Below are positions 14,314 through 22,476 of a stretch of 40,326 bases of DNA, piece by piece; the first letter of the stretch is position 1, and the number at the start of each line of letters is the position of its first letter. The translations under genes were made by a program, and so were the position numbers. The stretch spans positions 1 through 40,326 of the forward strand of contig CABUDJ010000009.1 of assembly GCA_902490325.1 (NCBI GenBank), written 5' to 3'. The notes beneath the pieces were generated by a model. The model had not been told where the DNA came from. It worked only from the letters and a program-made list of their open reading frames with translations, and made no database searches. The stretch is from an uncultured Collinsella sp. (lineage in GTDB: Bacteria > Actinomycetota > Coriobacteriia > Coriobacteriales > Coriobacteriaceae).

Positions 14314-15651
14314 ATGAACCAGCAGAACATCGATTACGTACTCCGCTCCGTAGAGCAGCGTGACATCCGCTTTGTGCGTCTGTGGTTTGTCGACATTCTC
14401 GGCCGCCTCAAGAACTTTGCCATTAGCCCCGAGGACCTCGAGGTCGCTTTTGAGGAGGGTATTGGCTTTGACGGCTCCGCCATCGAGGGCTTTGCCACGC
14501 CCGAGGAAGCCGACATGCTGGCGTTTCCTGATGCTTCGACCTTCCAGATTCTGCCGTGGCGCCCGAGCCACAACGGCGTCGCCCGCGTGTTCTGCGACGT
14601 GTGCACTCCCGATCGCAAGCCGTTTGCCGGCGACCCGCGCGACGCCCTGCGCCGCATGTTCTATAAGGCCGAGAAGGCCGGCTATCTGCTCAACGTGGGC
14701 GCCGAGCTGGAGTACTATTATTTCCCCGACGAGCACACCCCCGAGCCGCTCGACAACGTGGGCTACTTCGATCTTTCGGTGAGCGATGCCGCTCGCGACC
14801 TGCGCCGCAACACGGTCCTCACGCTCGAGAAGATGTCCGTGCCCGTGGAGTACACCTTCCACGCCGCCGGCCGCTCGCAGCACGGCATGAGCCTGCGCCA
14901 CGCCGAGGCCCTGAGCATGTCCGACGCCATCACCACGGCCAAACTCATCATTAAGCAGCAGGCCTACGAGAGCGGTTGCCACGCCTCCTTTATGCCCAAG
15001 CCGTTGGCGGGTGAGGATGGCAGTGCTATGTTCCTGTGCCAGTCGCTGTTCGACCACGACGGCAACAACGTCTTTTGGGGCGAGGATGACGAGAAGTACC
15101 ATCTCTCCGATATCGCCAAGCACTACATGGCCGGCATCCTGGCGCACGCGCGCGAGATCAGCGCTATCACTAACCCCACGGTCAACTCGTATAAGCGCAT
15201 CACCACGGGCGGCGACTCCGTGCCACAGTACGCCACGTGGGGCCTGCGCAACCGCGCGAGCATGGTCCGCATCCCGGTCTACAAGCCCGGCAAGCAGCTG
15301 TCCACGCGCATCGAGCTTCGCAGCCCCGACCCCATGGCCAATCCGTACCTGGTCAACGCCGTCACGCTGGCGGCTGGTCTGGACGGCATCGAGCGCAAGC
15401 TGGAGCTCCCGCCCGAGGCCACGGCCGAGACGCTCAAGCTCACCGACCGCCAGATGGTCGAGGCCGGCTACGCGCCGCTGCCGCGCTCGCTCAAAGAGGC
15501 GCTCGACGTGTTTGAGGACTCGCAGTTTATGAAGGATGCCCTCGGCGAGCATATCCACAGCTTCTTCCTCAAAAAGAAGCGCGACGAGTGGCATAAGTTT
15601 GAGTCTACGATCACCGAGTGGGAGATCAAGCACTACCTGGCGAACTCCTAA
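14314..15651 (+). CDS. Glutamine-synthetase-like protein with a degenerate metal site
   Basis: At 445 residues this matches type I-alpha glutamine synthetase in length and fold: GFDGSAIEGF (51-60), NVGAELEYYYF with Glu131 and Glu133, GCHASFMPKPL, NPTVNSYKR (287-295), RNRASMVRIP and RIELRSPDP with Glu334. But three of the six ligands of the two catalytic metals are replaced when aligned without gaps to Bacillus GlnA. Glu189 is Ala184 (TFHAAG), Glu196 is Gly191 (SQHGMS for GQHEID) and His245 is Phe240 (GSAMFLCQS for GSGMHCNLS). The flap GYEAP is GGDSVP. Normal glutamine synthesis is doubtful. Automatic pipelines would probably call it glnA. The Met follows GAAAGGGGAGCGAC. A GlnR-like regulator follows 50 bases on. 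It may be a nitrogen sensor or have another ligase activity. Confidence 0.85.
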   Translation: MNQQNIDYVLRSVEQRDIRFVRLWFVDILGRLKNFAISPEDLEVAFEEGIGFDGSAIEGFATPEEADMLAFPDASTFQILPWRPSHNGVARVFCDVCTPDRKPFAGDPRDALRRMFYKAEKAGYLLNVGAELEYYYFPDEHTPEPLDNVGYFDLSVSDAARDLRRNTVLTLEKMSVPVEYTFHAAGRSQHGMSLRHAEALSMSDAITTAKLIIKQQAYESGCHASFMPKPLAGEDGSAMFLCQSLFDHDGNNVFWGEDDEKYHLSDIAKHYMAGILAHAREISAITNPTVNSYKRITTGGDSVPQYATWGLRNRASMVRIPVYKPGKQLSTRIELRSPDPMANPYLVNAVTLAAGLDGIERKLELPPEATAETLKLTDRQMVEAGYAPLPRSLKEALDVFEDSQFMKDALGEHIHSFFLKKKRDEWHKFESTITEWEIKHYLANS

Positions 15652-15701
15652 TCGCGCTGGCTTGTTCCAGTACGATTGAGCTCATTTTTTTGGAGGCCGA
15701 T

Positions 15702-16364
15702 ATGTCCGAAAAGAGTGCCCTGTTCATGGCGCGCACGACGCGCTTCCACGAGTTTGCCCGCAGCTTGACGACCACCCTGGGTGTCGAGGTGAGCCTGGCA
15801 ACCCCCGATTCGCCGACTGCGGCGCACGACTTTGACCTGCTGATCCTCGACTCCGACGGCATCCGCAGCGACCGCATCGATCAGATTGCCAAGTGGCTTG
15901 ACGATCGCGGCGGTGTCCCCATGTTGGTGATCGTCGACGACGAGGCGCTCGGTACCTTGCGCCTGCCCAATCACGCGCATGCCGACTTTGTATGCCCCAC
16001 GGCGACATCCAACGAGCTTAAGGCTCGTGCGCAGCGCCTGATGGGCGAGGAGGAGACCGTCGCCGCCGACGATGTGCTCAACATCGACAACCTCGAGATT
16101 AACCTGGCTACCTACCAGGTGACGCTCGATAACGAGCCCATCGACCTGACGCTGATGGAGTACTCGCTGCTGAGCTTTTTGGCGACGCATCCCAACCGTG
16201 CCTACAGCCGCGAGGTGCTGCTGCACCGCGTGTGGGGCTTTGAGTACTGCGGCGGCACGCGCACCGTCGACGTGCACATTCGACGCATCCGCTCCAAGGT
16301 GGGCCCGCAGATCGCGGCGCACATCACCACCGTCCGTGGCGTGGGTTATCTGTTTAAGGACTAG
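15702..16364 (+). CDS. GlnR-like OmpR-family response regulator
   Basis: A 220-residue regulator. The C-terminal winged helix (about 122-218) has LTLMEYSLLSFLATHPNRAYSREVLLHRVWGFEYCGGTRTVDVHIRRIRSK, very close to actinobacterial GlnR, the orphan regulator of nitrogen assimilation. The N-terminal receiver is atypical: the acidic pair after the first strand and the conserved Lys are missing, so phosphorylation control is unlikely, as for GlnR itself. The Met at 15702 follows TGGAGG; the frame opens earlier only inside the upstream gene. No sensor kinase is adjacent. It follows the glutamine-synthetase-like gene in the same direction and ends five bases before a terminator-like repeat. Confidence 0.82.
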   Translation: MSEKSALFMARTTRFHEFARSLTTTLGVEVSLATPDSPTAAHDFDLLILDSDGIRSDRIDQIAKWLDDRGGVPMLVIVDDEALGTLRLPNHAHADFVCPTATSNELKARAQRLMGEEETVAADDVLNIDNLEINLATYQVTLDNEPIDLTLMEYSLLSFLATHPNRAYSREVLLHRVWGFEYCGGTRTVDVHIRRIRSKVGPQIAAHITTVRGVGYLFKD

Positions 16365-16368
16365 ATTT

Positions 16369-16405
16369 CCACCACAAAGGGGACAGGCACCTTCGTGGTG
16401 GTTTT
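16369..16405 (+). repeat. Terminator-like repeat, family 2, copy 1
   Basis: CCACCACAAAGG (16369-16380), loop GGACAGGCA, then CCTTCGTGGTGG (16390-16401) and TTTT. One A-C mismatch. Placed five bases after the glnR-like stop, so it probably ends that transcript. Other copies: 30177, 31710 and 32673. Confidence 0.8.
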
Positions 16406-16519
16406 GCCGCATGCGTGGATCCCTTTCGAGTTTGCAGCAGAACTTAAGCCTTCCTAAAAGATTGCGTTCTCATACACGTTCGCCCGCATATTGGGGTACA
16501 ACTCAACGTGAACAATGAT

Positions 16520-16550
16520 GGCCCGCCACATGTTTGGCGGGCCTTTGGTT
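16520..16550 (+). terminator. Hairpin in the leader of htrA
   Basis: GGCCCGCC pairs with GGCGGGCC around eight bases, followed by TTTGGTTATTT. It lies 22 bases before the htrA start codon, so it is either a second terminator for the upstream unit or an attenuator in the htrA leader. Confidence 0.6.
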
Positions 16551-16572
16551 ATTTGACGAAAGGATCGCAGCT

Positions 16573-18033
16573 ATGAGCGAGTACGATTCCCGGCGTCCCC
16601 AGGATGCGGGCAACGCCGGCGAGACCCAGCAGCAGCCGCGCGTGCAGGTGGAGTCGACGCCTGCCGGTAGCAACATTCCCTACGTGCAGGCCTACGACAC
16701 GCAGACTGGAAAGCCGCTGGGCGGTGCGCAGGTCGTGAACAAGCACACGGTGGTCAAGACCAAGACCAAAAAGCTGCCGATTTTTATTACGGCACTCGCC
16801 GGCTGTGCCTGCGGCGCCCTGCTGGTCATTGCGCTCATTATGAGCGGTACGCTCAATATCGGTGGCGGCAAGAATGCCGTGACGGCGGGTGCTTCGGGTT
16901 CGTCGACGCAAAAGATTACGATCGACTCCGAGGACACCACGCTGGCCGAGGCCGTTTCTGCCAAGGCATTGCCCTCCGTGGTTTCCATTACTGCCACTTC
17001 GAGCGGCAGCCAGAATGGCTCGCTTTCGCAGTCTGCCGACGAGTCGGATAGCTCGGGCAGCGTCGGTTCGGGCGTGGTGCTCGATACCGAGGGCCACATC
17101 CTCACCAACAACCACGTGGTCGATGGTTACGACCAGTACGTGGTGACCATGGACGACGGCACCACCTACGAGGCCGAGTTCGTGGGCAACGATGCTTCGA
17201 GCGACCTAGCCGTCATCAAACTCAAGGACGCCGACGCCTCCAAGCTCACGCCGATCGAGATCGGTGACTCCTCCAAGCTCAACGTGGGCGAGTGGGTCAT
17301 GGCGATCGGCTCGCCGTTCGGCAACGAGCAGTCTGTCTCCACCGGTATCGTCTCGGCGCTCTACCGCTCCACGGCCATGAGCTCTACCAGCGGCAACACC
17401 ATCTATGCCAACATGATTCAGACCGATGCCGCCATCAACCCGGGCAACTCCGGCGGCGCGCTCGTCAACGACAACGGTGAGCTGGTGGGCATCAACTCGC
17501 TCATCGAGAGCTACTCGGGCTCCAGCTCGGGTGTTGGCTTTGCCATTCCGGTCAATTACGCCAAGAACATTGCCGACCAGATCATCGACGGCAAGACGCC
17601 GGTGCATCCGTACATGGGAGCTACGCTTTCGAGCGTCAATGCGCTTAACGCCCGCACCAACAAGCTGAGCACCGATAGCGGCGCGTATGTGGCGAGCGTC
17701 GTTGAGGATGGTCCTGCCGCCAAGGCCGGCATTCAGGAGGGCGATGTCATTACCAAGCTGGGCGACGACGAGATTACGAGCGCCGATGGCCTGATCATCG
17801 CGCTGCGCAGCCACGAGGTGGGCGAGAAGGTCGAGATCACGCTCATGCGCGGCAAGGACGAGAAGAAGGTCACGGTCGAGCTGGGCTCCGACGAGGAGCT
17901 GCAGAACCAGCAGCAGGACGACAGCGCGACTGACACCGGCAACGGCGGTATTACCGACGAGCAGCTGCGCCAGTACCTGGAGGAACTGCTGGGCCAGCAG
18001 GGCCAAGGCCAGGGCTACGGTCAGGGTTTCTAA
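16573..18033 (+). CDS. HtrA/DegP-like membrane-anchored serine protease with PDZ domain
   Basis: A 486-residue surface protease for protein quality control. A disordered cytoplasmic N-terminus (1-70) is followed by one membrane helix (about 75-97), a Ser/Gly/Thr linker, the trypsin-like domain and one PDZ domain (about 350-445). The triad is His181 (TNNHVV), Asp211 (SDLAVIKL) and Ser293 (GNSGGAL). The C-terminal 40 residues are Gln/Gly-rich (GQQGQGQGYGQGF), a feature of this protein rather than of the catalytic family. The Met at 16573 follows AAAGGA; the frame opens at 16534 but without a site. It is a single gene between terminators. Confidence 0.93.
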   Translation: MSEYDSRRPQDAGNAGETQQQPRVQVESTPAGSNIPYVQAYDTQTGKPLGGAQVVNKHTVVKTKTKKLPIFITALAGCACGALLVIALIMSGTLNIGGGKNAVTAGASGSSTQKITIDSEDTTLAEAVSAKALPSVVSITATSSGSQNGSLSQSADESDSSGSVGSGVVLDTEGHILTNNHVVDGYDQYVVTMDDGTTYEAEFVGNDASSDLAVIKLKDADASKLTPIEIGDSSKLNVGEWVMAIGSPFGNEQSVSTGIVSALYRSTAMSSTSGNTIYANMIQTDAAINPGNSGGALVNDNGELVGINSLIESYSGSSSGVGFAIPVNYAKNIADQIIDGKTPVHPYMGATLSSVNALNARTNKLSTDSGAYVASVVEDGPAAKAGIQEGDVITKLGDDEITSADGLIIALRSHEVGEKVEITLMRGKDEKKVTVELGSDEELQNQQQDDSATDTGNGGITDEQLRQYLEELLGQQGQGQGYGQGF

Positions 18034-18057
18034 CGAGCCGCTTCATAGATCGAAGCC

Positions 18058-18100
18058 AGAGGGGCTGTCCCGCCATGCACGGGACAGCTCCTCTTTTCTT
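18058..18100 (+). terminator. Terminator after htrA
   Basis: AGAGGGGCTGTCCCG (18058-18072) pairs with CGGGACAGCTCCTCT (18080-18094) with one G-U pair, then TTTTCTT. It begins 25 bases after the stop codon. Confidence 0.9.
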
Positions 18101-18169
18101 ATTGATCCGTTGGGGACGGAGGAAAACGGATCACTTGGGGCTGACAAGAGGGCTGGTTCGTAATGGTCT

Positions 18170-18370
18170 GGACAGTTAGTTCAGATACGTATAAATCTGG
18201 GGCAGCTTGGGATGCGTTTTGAGCAATTGCTGATTGGGATGGGGCTCGAATGGGCGTTTGGAAGGGAGGGTGGGACGTTTACATGGTCTCGAGGAGTCAA
18301 AATTAGTCGAAACAGAGGTGGTCGTGCCTGATTCAGTTCTAGGATTTATACGTATCTGAACTAACTGTCC
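18170..18370. mobile_element. 201-bp MITE-like element with perfect 28-bp terminal inverted repeats
   Basis: The left end (18170-18197, starting GGACAGTTAGTTCAGATACG) and right end (18343-18370, ending CTGAACTAACTGTCC) are perfect reverse complements over 28 bases, and pairing stops sharply on both sides. The 145-bp interior encodes nothing. Each end contains the self-complementary word ATACGTAT. This size and form fit a non-autonomous transposable element moved by a transposase coded elsewhere. A clean target duplication is not visible; GTCTGG occurs near both edges (18166-18171 and 18377-18382) but overlaps the left end. A structured regulatory RNA is the alternative. Confidence 0.6.
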
Positions 18371-18479
18371 ACCCCAGTCTGGCGGCTGCCGATTCGGTGC
18401 GGTTCGAAAGGGTTATTCGGCCCCATCGTGACCGGTGGTACTCTAGTATCCGTTTGAAATCGAGCGAAGGAGTGCCGCT

Positions 18480-20708
18480 ATGGAGCAATCGAGCCTGTTT
18501 GGTGACGGCGTGGACATCGATACCGAAACGCCCGCGAGCATGGATACCGCTGCACCGGACGATGCCCGTGCCCAGGCGGCAGCGCGTGCGGCCGAGCTGC
18601 GCCACGAGCTCGATTACCACGCCTATCGCTACTACATGCTCGATGCGCCCGAGATCACGGACGCCGCCTTTGACAAAATGCTCGTTGAGCTGCAGGAAAT
18701 CGAGGCAACCTACCCCGACCTGGTGACGCCCGATAGCTATACCCAGCGCGTGGGCGGCTACGTGAGCGAGCAGTTTACGCCGGTCACGCACATGGCACGC
18801 ATGTATTCCATGGACGATGCCATGGACCTGGACGAGCTCGACGTATGGCTCCAGCGTATCGAGGATGCGCTCGGTGCCGGCAGCGTCACCTATACCTGCG
18901 AGCTTAAGATCGATGGTCTGGGCGTGGCCCTTACCTACCAAAATGGCACCTTCGTGCGCGCGGCCACACGTGGCGATGGCACCACGGGCGAGGACGTGTC
19001 GCTCAACGTGCGCACCATCAAGGATGTGCCCATGCACCTGTCCGAGCCGGCGCTTGTCCACATGGGCGCCGACCGCGAGCGCACCATTGAGGTGCGCGGC
19101 GAGGTCTACATGCCTAAGGGCAGCTTTGTGCGCCTGAACGACGAGGCCGATGCCGAGGGCCGCGACCCCTTCGCCAACCCGCGCAACGCCGCCGCCGGCA
19201 GCCTGCGCCAAAAGGATCCCAAGGTCACAGCGCGCCGCGACCTGGCCACCTTTATCTATGCCATCGCCGATACCGACCCGCTGCACGTCCACAGCCAGCG
19301 CGAGTTTCTGGACTGGCTGCGTAGCGCCGGCTTTAGCGTCAACCCTAACGTTGCCCGTTGCGCCACGCCGGCCGAGGTCCATGAGTTCTGCGCCCAGGCC
19401 CTCGAGCATCGCGGTGACCTGGACTACGACATCGACGGCGTGGTCGTAAAGGTCGACAGCTTCCAGCAACAGCTCGACCTGGGCTTCACCGCCCGTGCGC
19501 CGCGCTGGGCCATCGCCTTTAAGTTCCCGCCCGAGGAAAAGCAGACCGTCTTACGCGAAATTCGCATCCAGGTGGGCCGCACCGGTGTGCTCACGCCGGT
19601 CGCCGAGTTCGACCCGGTGACGGTCGCCGGCTCCACCATCGCGCGCGCTACGCTGCACAATATCGACGAAATCCGTCGCAAAAACGTGCGCGAGGGCGAC
19701 ACCATCATCGTGCACAAGGCAGGCGACGTAATCCCCGAGGTCGTGGGCCCGGTGCTCGACAAGCGCCCGGCCGATTCGGTCGACTGGCAGATGCCCGAGG
19801 TCTGCCCCGTGTGCGGCAGCCCCGTGGTCCACGAGGATGGCGAGGTTGCCTACCGTTGCGTCTCCATCGACTGCCCCGCGCAGCTCAAGGAGCGCCTGCT
19901 TCACTGGGTGAGCCGCGGCTGCATGGACGTCGACGGCCTAGGTGACGAGATTGTCGACAAGATGATCGCTGCCGGCCTGATCCACGATGTCGCAGACTTC
20001 TACCAGCTCACGGTCGATGACATCGCAGGCCTGGACACGGGGCGCACCTATGCCAGCTCCAACAGCAAAAAGGGCGTCAAGAAGGGCGACCCCATTCCGG
20101 TGGGCCTCAAGACGGCCGAGAAAATCATCGCCGAGCTCAACAAGTCCAAGAGCCAGCCGCTCGGTCGCGTGCTGTTTGCCCTGGGTATCCGCCACGTGGG
20201 CAAGAGCGTGGGCGAGGTTATCGCCGAGCGATTCCTGTCGATTGACAAGCTTATCTTGGCGAGCGAAGAGGACATCGCCGAGTGCGAGGGCATCGGTCCC
20301 AAGATTGCGGCAAGCGTCAAGCAGTTCCTGGCCGTGCCCGAGAACCTTGCCGTGCTGGAGCGCCTGCGTCAGGCGGGTCTGTCACTCGAGGTCGACCTGG
20401 GCGCCGCGCACGCGCAGGCCGCAGCCGATGCTGGCGTGGCGGGCGAGCTCGCCGACGCACAGCCGCTTGCGGGTCTGACCTTCGTGCTGACCGGTACGCT
20501 CGTCAACCGCACGCGCGACGAGGCAGGTGCGGCGCTCAAGGTGCTCGGCGCCAAGGTTTCGGGCAGCGTGTCAAAGAAGACGAGCTATCTGGTCGCCGGC
20601 CCCAAAGCGGGCTCCAAGCTCACCAAGGCTGAGCAGCTGGGTGTGCCCGTGCTGGACGAGGACGCACTCGAGCAGATTCTTGCGACCGGTGAGGTGCCCC
20701 AGGCTTAG
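18480..20708 (+). CDS. ligA: NAD-dependent DNA ligase LigA
   Basis: LigA seals nicks in replication and repair using NAD. The 742-residue protein is slightly long. It has the Ia domain (HELDYHAYRYYMLDAPEITD), the adenylation site with Lys143 in ELKIDGLG, an OB fold (about 360-430), a four-Cys zinc finger (CPVCGSPVV then CVSIDCPAQ), helix-hairpin-helix repeats and a C-terminal BRCT domain (LAGLTFVLTGTLVNRTRDEA). The first 30 residues are an extra acidic/Ala tail. An insert near residues 520-535 (YASSNSKKGVKKGD) is unusual in charge. AAGGAG precedes the Met. It converges with the MATE gene. Confidence 0.97.
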   Translation: MEQSSLFGDGVDIDTETPASMDTAAPDDARAQAAARAAELRHELDYHAYRYYMLDAPEITDAAFDKMLVELQEIEATYPDLVTPDSYTQRVGGYVSEQFTPVTHMARMYSMDDAMDLDELDVWLQRIEDALGAGSVTYTCELKIDGLGVALTYQNGTFVRAATRGDGTTGEDVSLNVRTIKDVPMHLSEPALVHMGADRERTIEVRGEVYMPKGSFVRLNDEADAEGRDPFANPRNAAAGSLRQKDPKVTARRDLATFIYAIADTDPLHVHSQREFLDWLRSAGFSVNPNVARCATPAEVHEFCAQALEHRGDLDYDIDGVVVKVDSFQQQLDLGFTARAPRWAIAFKFPPEEKQTVLREIRIQVGRTGVLTPVAEFDPVTVAGSTIARATLHNIDEIRRKNVREGDTIIVHKAGDVIPEVVGPVLDKRPADSVDWQMPEVCPVCGSPVVHEDGEVAYRCVSIDCPAQLKERLLHWVSRGCMDVDGLGDEIVDKMIAAGLIHDVADFYQLTVDDIAGLDTGRTYASSNSKKGVKKGDPIPVGLKTAEKIIAELNKSKSQPLGRVLFALGIRHVGKSVGEVIAERFLSIDKLILASEEDIAECEGIGPKIAASVKQFLAVPENLAVLERLRQAGLSLEVDLGAAHAQAAADAGVAGELADAQPLAGLTFVLTGTLVNRTRDEAGAALKVLGAKVSGSVSKKTSYLVAGPKAGSKLTKAEQLGVPVLDEDALEQILATGEVPQA

Positions 20709-20727
20709 TGCATCGATAACCAAATTG

Positions 20728-20774
20728 AAGATCCGCCCGGAAAGCATGATTGAACTGCCTTCCGGGCGGATCTT
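20728..20774. terminator. Bidirectional hairpin between ligA and the MATE gene
   Basis: A perfect 15-bp stem AAGATCCGCCCGGAA (20728-20742) with TTCCGGGCGGATCTT (20760-20774), with a 17-base loop. T tracts are short on both sides. It separates the convergent genes. Confidence 0.75.
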
Positions 20775-20886
20775 ATTTGGACGGGGCAACCGGCACCGTG
20801 ATCTGCGTCACGTAGGTCGCGGGGTCGTCGCTGATGATATCGTCGATGAGGGCGATTTCGCGTTGCCTCGCTACGCCACCAGCTTG
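20773..20886 (-). pseudogene. Possible C-terminal gene remnant
   Basis: Just past the MATE stop on the minus strand, in another frame, an open stretch reads REIALIDDIISDDPATYVTQ and then ITVPVAPSK before a TAA at 20773-20775. It has no start codon (a TGA precedes it inside the end of the MATE gene), yet the codons are strongly G/C at third position and the peptide looks like a true protein tail. It ends exactly at the hairpin 20728-20774. It may be what is left of a gene that once preceded that terminator. The family is not recognised. Confidence 0.4.
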
Positions 20887-22217
20887 TCAAAAGCTCCGCG
20901 CCGGTTGAGTACGGTAAACGCGACAACACAGATGACCGCCGACAAAATCGATCCGCATGGCGAAGCGATGCCCATGGGAAACAGCGTGTCGGAATAGGCG
21001 TTCGACAGCAGCCACGCGCCCGGCACGCGAATGAGCGCCACGGCTAGTACGTTGTGCGCAAAGCCGATGTAGCTCTTGCCGTATGCAGCGAAAAAGCCAC
21101 TAAAGCAAATGTGGATGCCGGCAAAGATCGCGTCGAAAATGTAGCTGCGCATGTAGCCAGTGCCGGCCGCGACCACTGCGGCGTCCTTGGCAAAAAAGCC
21201 GATAAACGCCGGCGCTACCAGCCACATCAGCACCGTGATCAGGCAGCCGTACACCACCGAGATGGTCATGGCGTCTTTGAGCACCTGACGAGCGCGATCG
21301 CCCTTGCCCGCGCCGGCATTTTGCGCCGTGAGTGCGCTGACGGTGGCGCCCATGGAACTCGGCACAATGAACAAAAAGCTGATCATCTTCTCGACCAGGC
21401 CCACGGCGGCGGCGTCGACCAAGCCGCGGTGGTTGGCGATGACGGTGATAAACATAAACGCCACCTGGATGCAGCCGTCCTGCACGGCCACGGGCACGCC
21501 GATCTTAAGAATACTGCCGAGCACCTCGGGCTGGGGGCGCAGGTCGCGGCGCTTAACGTGGATGTTCGTGCGGCGGCTCTTAAGCCACACGAGCGCGAGG
21601 GCAACGCTGGCTGTCTGCGCGGTCACCGTGCCGAGTGCCGCGCCCACGGGGCCGAGCCCCATGTGCCCGATAAACAGAAAGTCGAGCACGATGTTGATGA
21701 TGCACGCCACGCCAATCACGTACATAGGCGAGCGCGAATCGCCCAGCCCGCGAAAGATGGCCGAGAGGATGTTGTATGCGGCGATAAACGGAATGCCGAT
21801 AAAGCAGATACGCAGGTAGGCGGCGGTTCCTTCGACTGCCTCGGCCGGCGTGCCAATGAGCGCCACGATTTGCGGGCACAGTGCGAGCAGGATAGCGGCC
21901 AGCACCACCGAGACACCCATAAAGAGCGTGATGGTGTTGCCGATGGCGGTCTCGGCGCGGTCGAAGCGGCGCGAACCCACGGCGTGGCCGACGATGACCG
22001 TCGTTCCCATGGCCAAGCCCACGAGCGTCACGGTAATGATATAGAGCGTCTGCGCGCCATTGCCCACGGCAGTGATGCCGGCGGCGCCGCTAAACTGCCC
22101 CATCATGTACAGGTCGGCCATACCGTAGAGCATCTGCAAAAAGTACGAGAGCATATAGGGCAGGGCAAAGACCGCGATGGTCTTAAGGACATTGCCGCGT
22201 GTGAGGTCGTGTTCCAT
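20871..22217 (-). CDS. MATE-family multidrug/cation efflux transporter
   Basis: A 448-residue membrane protein with about twelve helices in two related halves. Typical MATE features are the N-terminal ALPYMLSYFLQMLYGMADLYMMGQFSG, the first half with GVACIINIVLDFLFI, and the second half starting ILKIGVPVAVQDG. Such pumps exchange drugs or metabolites for Na+ or H+. The open frame extends 45 codons upstream, but the Met at 22215-22217 (MEHDLTRGNVLKTI) fits the family start; the ribosome site there is weak. It is divergent from the ABC exporter pair across a 259-base region. Confidence 0.9.
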   Translation of the reverse strand: MEHDLTRGNVLKTIAVFALPYMLSYFLQMLYGMADLYMMGQFSGAAGITAVGNGAQTLYIITVTLVGLAMGTTVIVGHAVGSRRFDRAETAIGNTITLFMGVSVVLAAILLALCPQIVALIGTPAEAVEGTAAYLRICFIGIPFIAAYNILSAIFRGLGDSRSPMYVIGVACIINIVLDFLFIGHMGLGPVGAALGTVTAQTASVALALVWLKSRRTNIHVKRRDLRPQPEVLGSILKIGVPVAVQDGCIQVAFMFITVIANHRGLVDAAAVGLVEKMISFLFIVPSSMGATVSALTAQNAGAGKGDRARQVLKDAMTISVVYGCLITVLMWLVAPAFIGFFAKDAAVVAAGTGYMRSYIFDAIFAGIHICFSGFFAAYGKSYIGFAHNVLAVALIRVPGAWLLSNAYSDTLFPMGIASPCGSILSAVICVVAFTVLNRRGAFDKLVA

Positions 22218-22324
22218 GGGCGGGGCTTTCTGGCTGGGTTTGTTTACGTACCAGTGTAGTGAAAACCCTATAACGATTGTAGAGTCAAGGTTTGTGTCGG
22301 CAGTGGGGCGAAAAAAGTCACGCG

Positions 22325-22422
22325 CACCATTATTCCGAGTGAATATGGACACACATCACGAGAACTCGCCGCTGGCGCTAACCTTGCAGAAAACGATTTC
22401 GGAATACTTGACACCATTATTC
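22325..22422. promoter_or_regulatory. Direct repeats in the MATE/ABC divergent region
   Basis: The 11-mer CACCATTATTC occurs at 22325-22335 and again at 22412-22422, 87 bases apart, the second copy inside the spacer of the ABC promoter. Two identical sites between divergent transporter genes could be binding sites for a shared regulator. Confidence 0.35.
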
Positions 22423-22437
22423 GGCGCGCAATAATAC
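22408..22437 (+). promoter_or_regulatory. Sigma-70-type promoter of the ABC exporter pair
   Basis: A perfect -35 TTGACA (22408-22413), an 18-base spacer and a -10 TAATAC (22432-22437), 40 bases before the GTG start of the first ABC gene. Confidence 0.7.
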
Positions 22438-22476
22438 GTGCGTTTGCGAACAACGTTTGATGGGGGTTGAACCTGC

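Larger units (their letters stand above)
18034..18479. other. 446-base intergenic region before ligA
   Basis: This gap holds a terminator for htrA (18058-18100), a 201-bp element with perfect 28-bp inverted ends (18170-18370) and a 109-base leader of ligA. No coding frame in it looks real. Confidence 0.7.

Noticed and set aside
22348..22434. 29-codon frame (MDTHHENSPLALTLQ...) before the ABC pair
   Set aside because: It runs across the -35/-10 of the promoter and has no ribosome site, so it is not considered a leader peptide.
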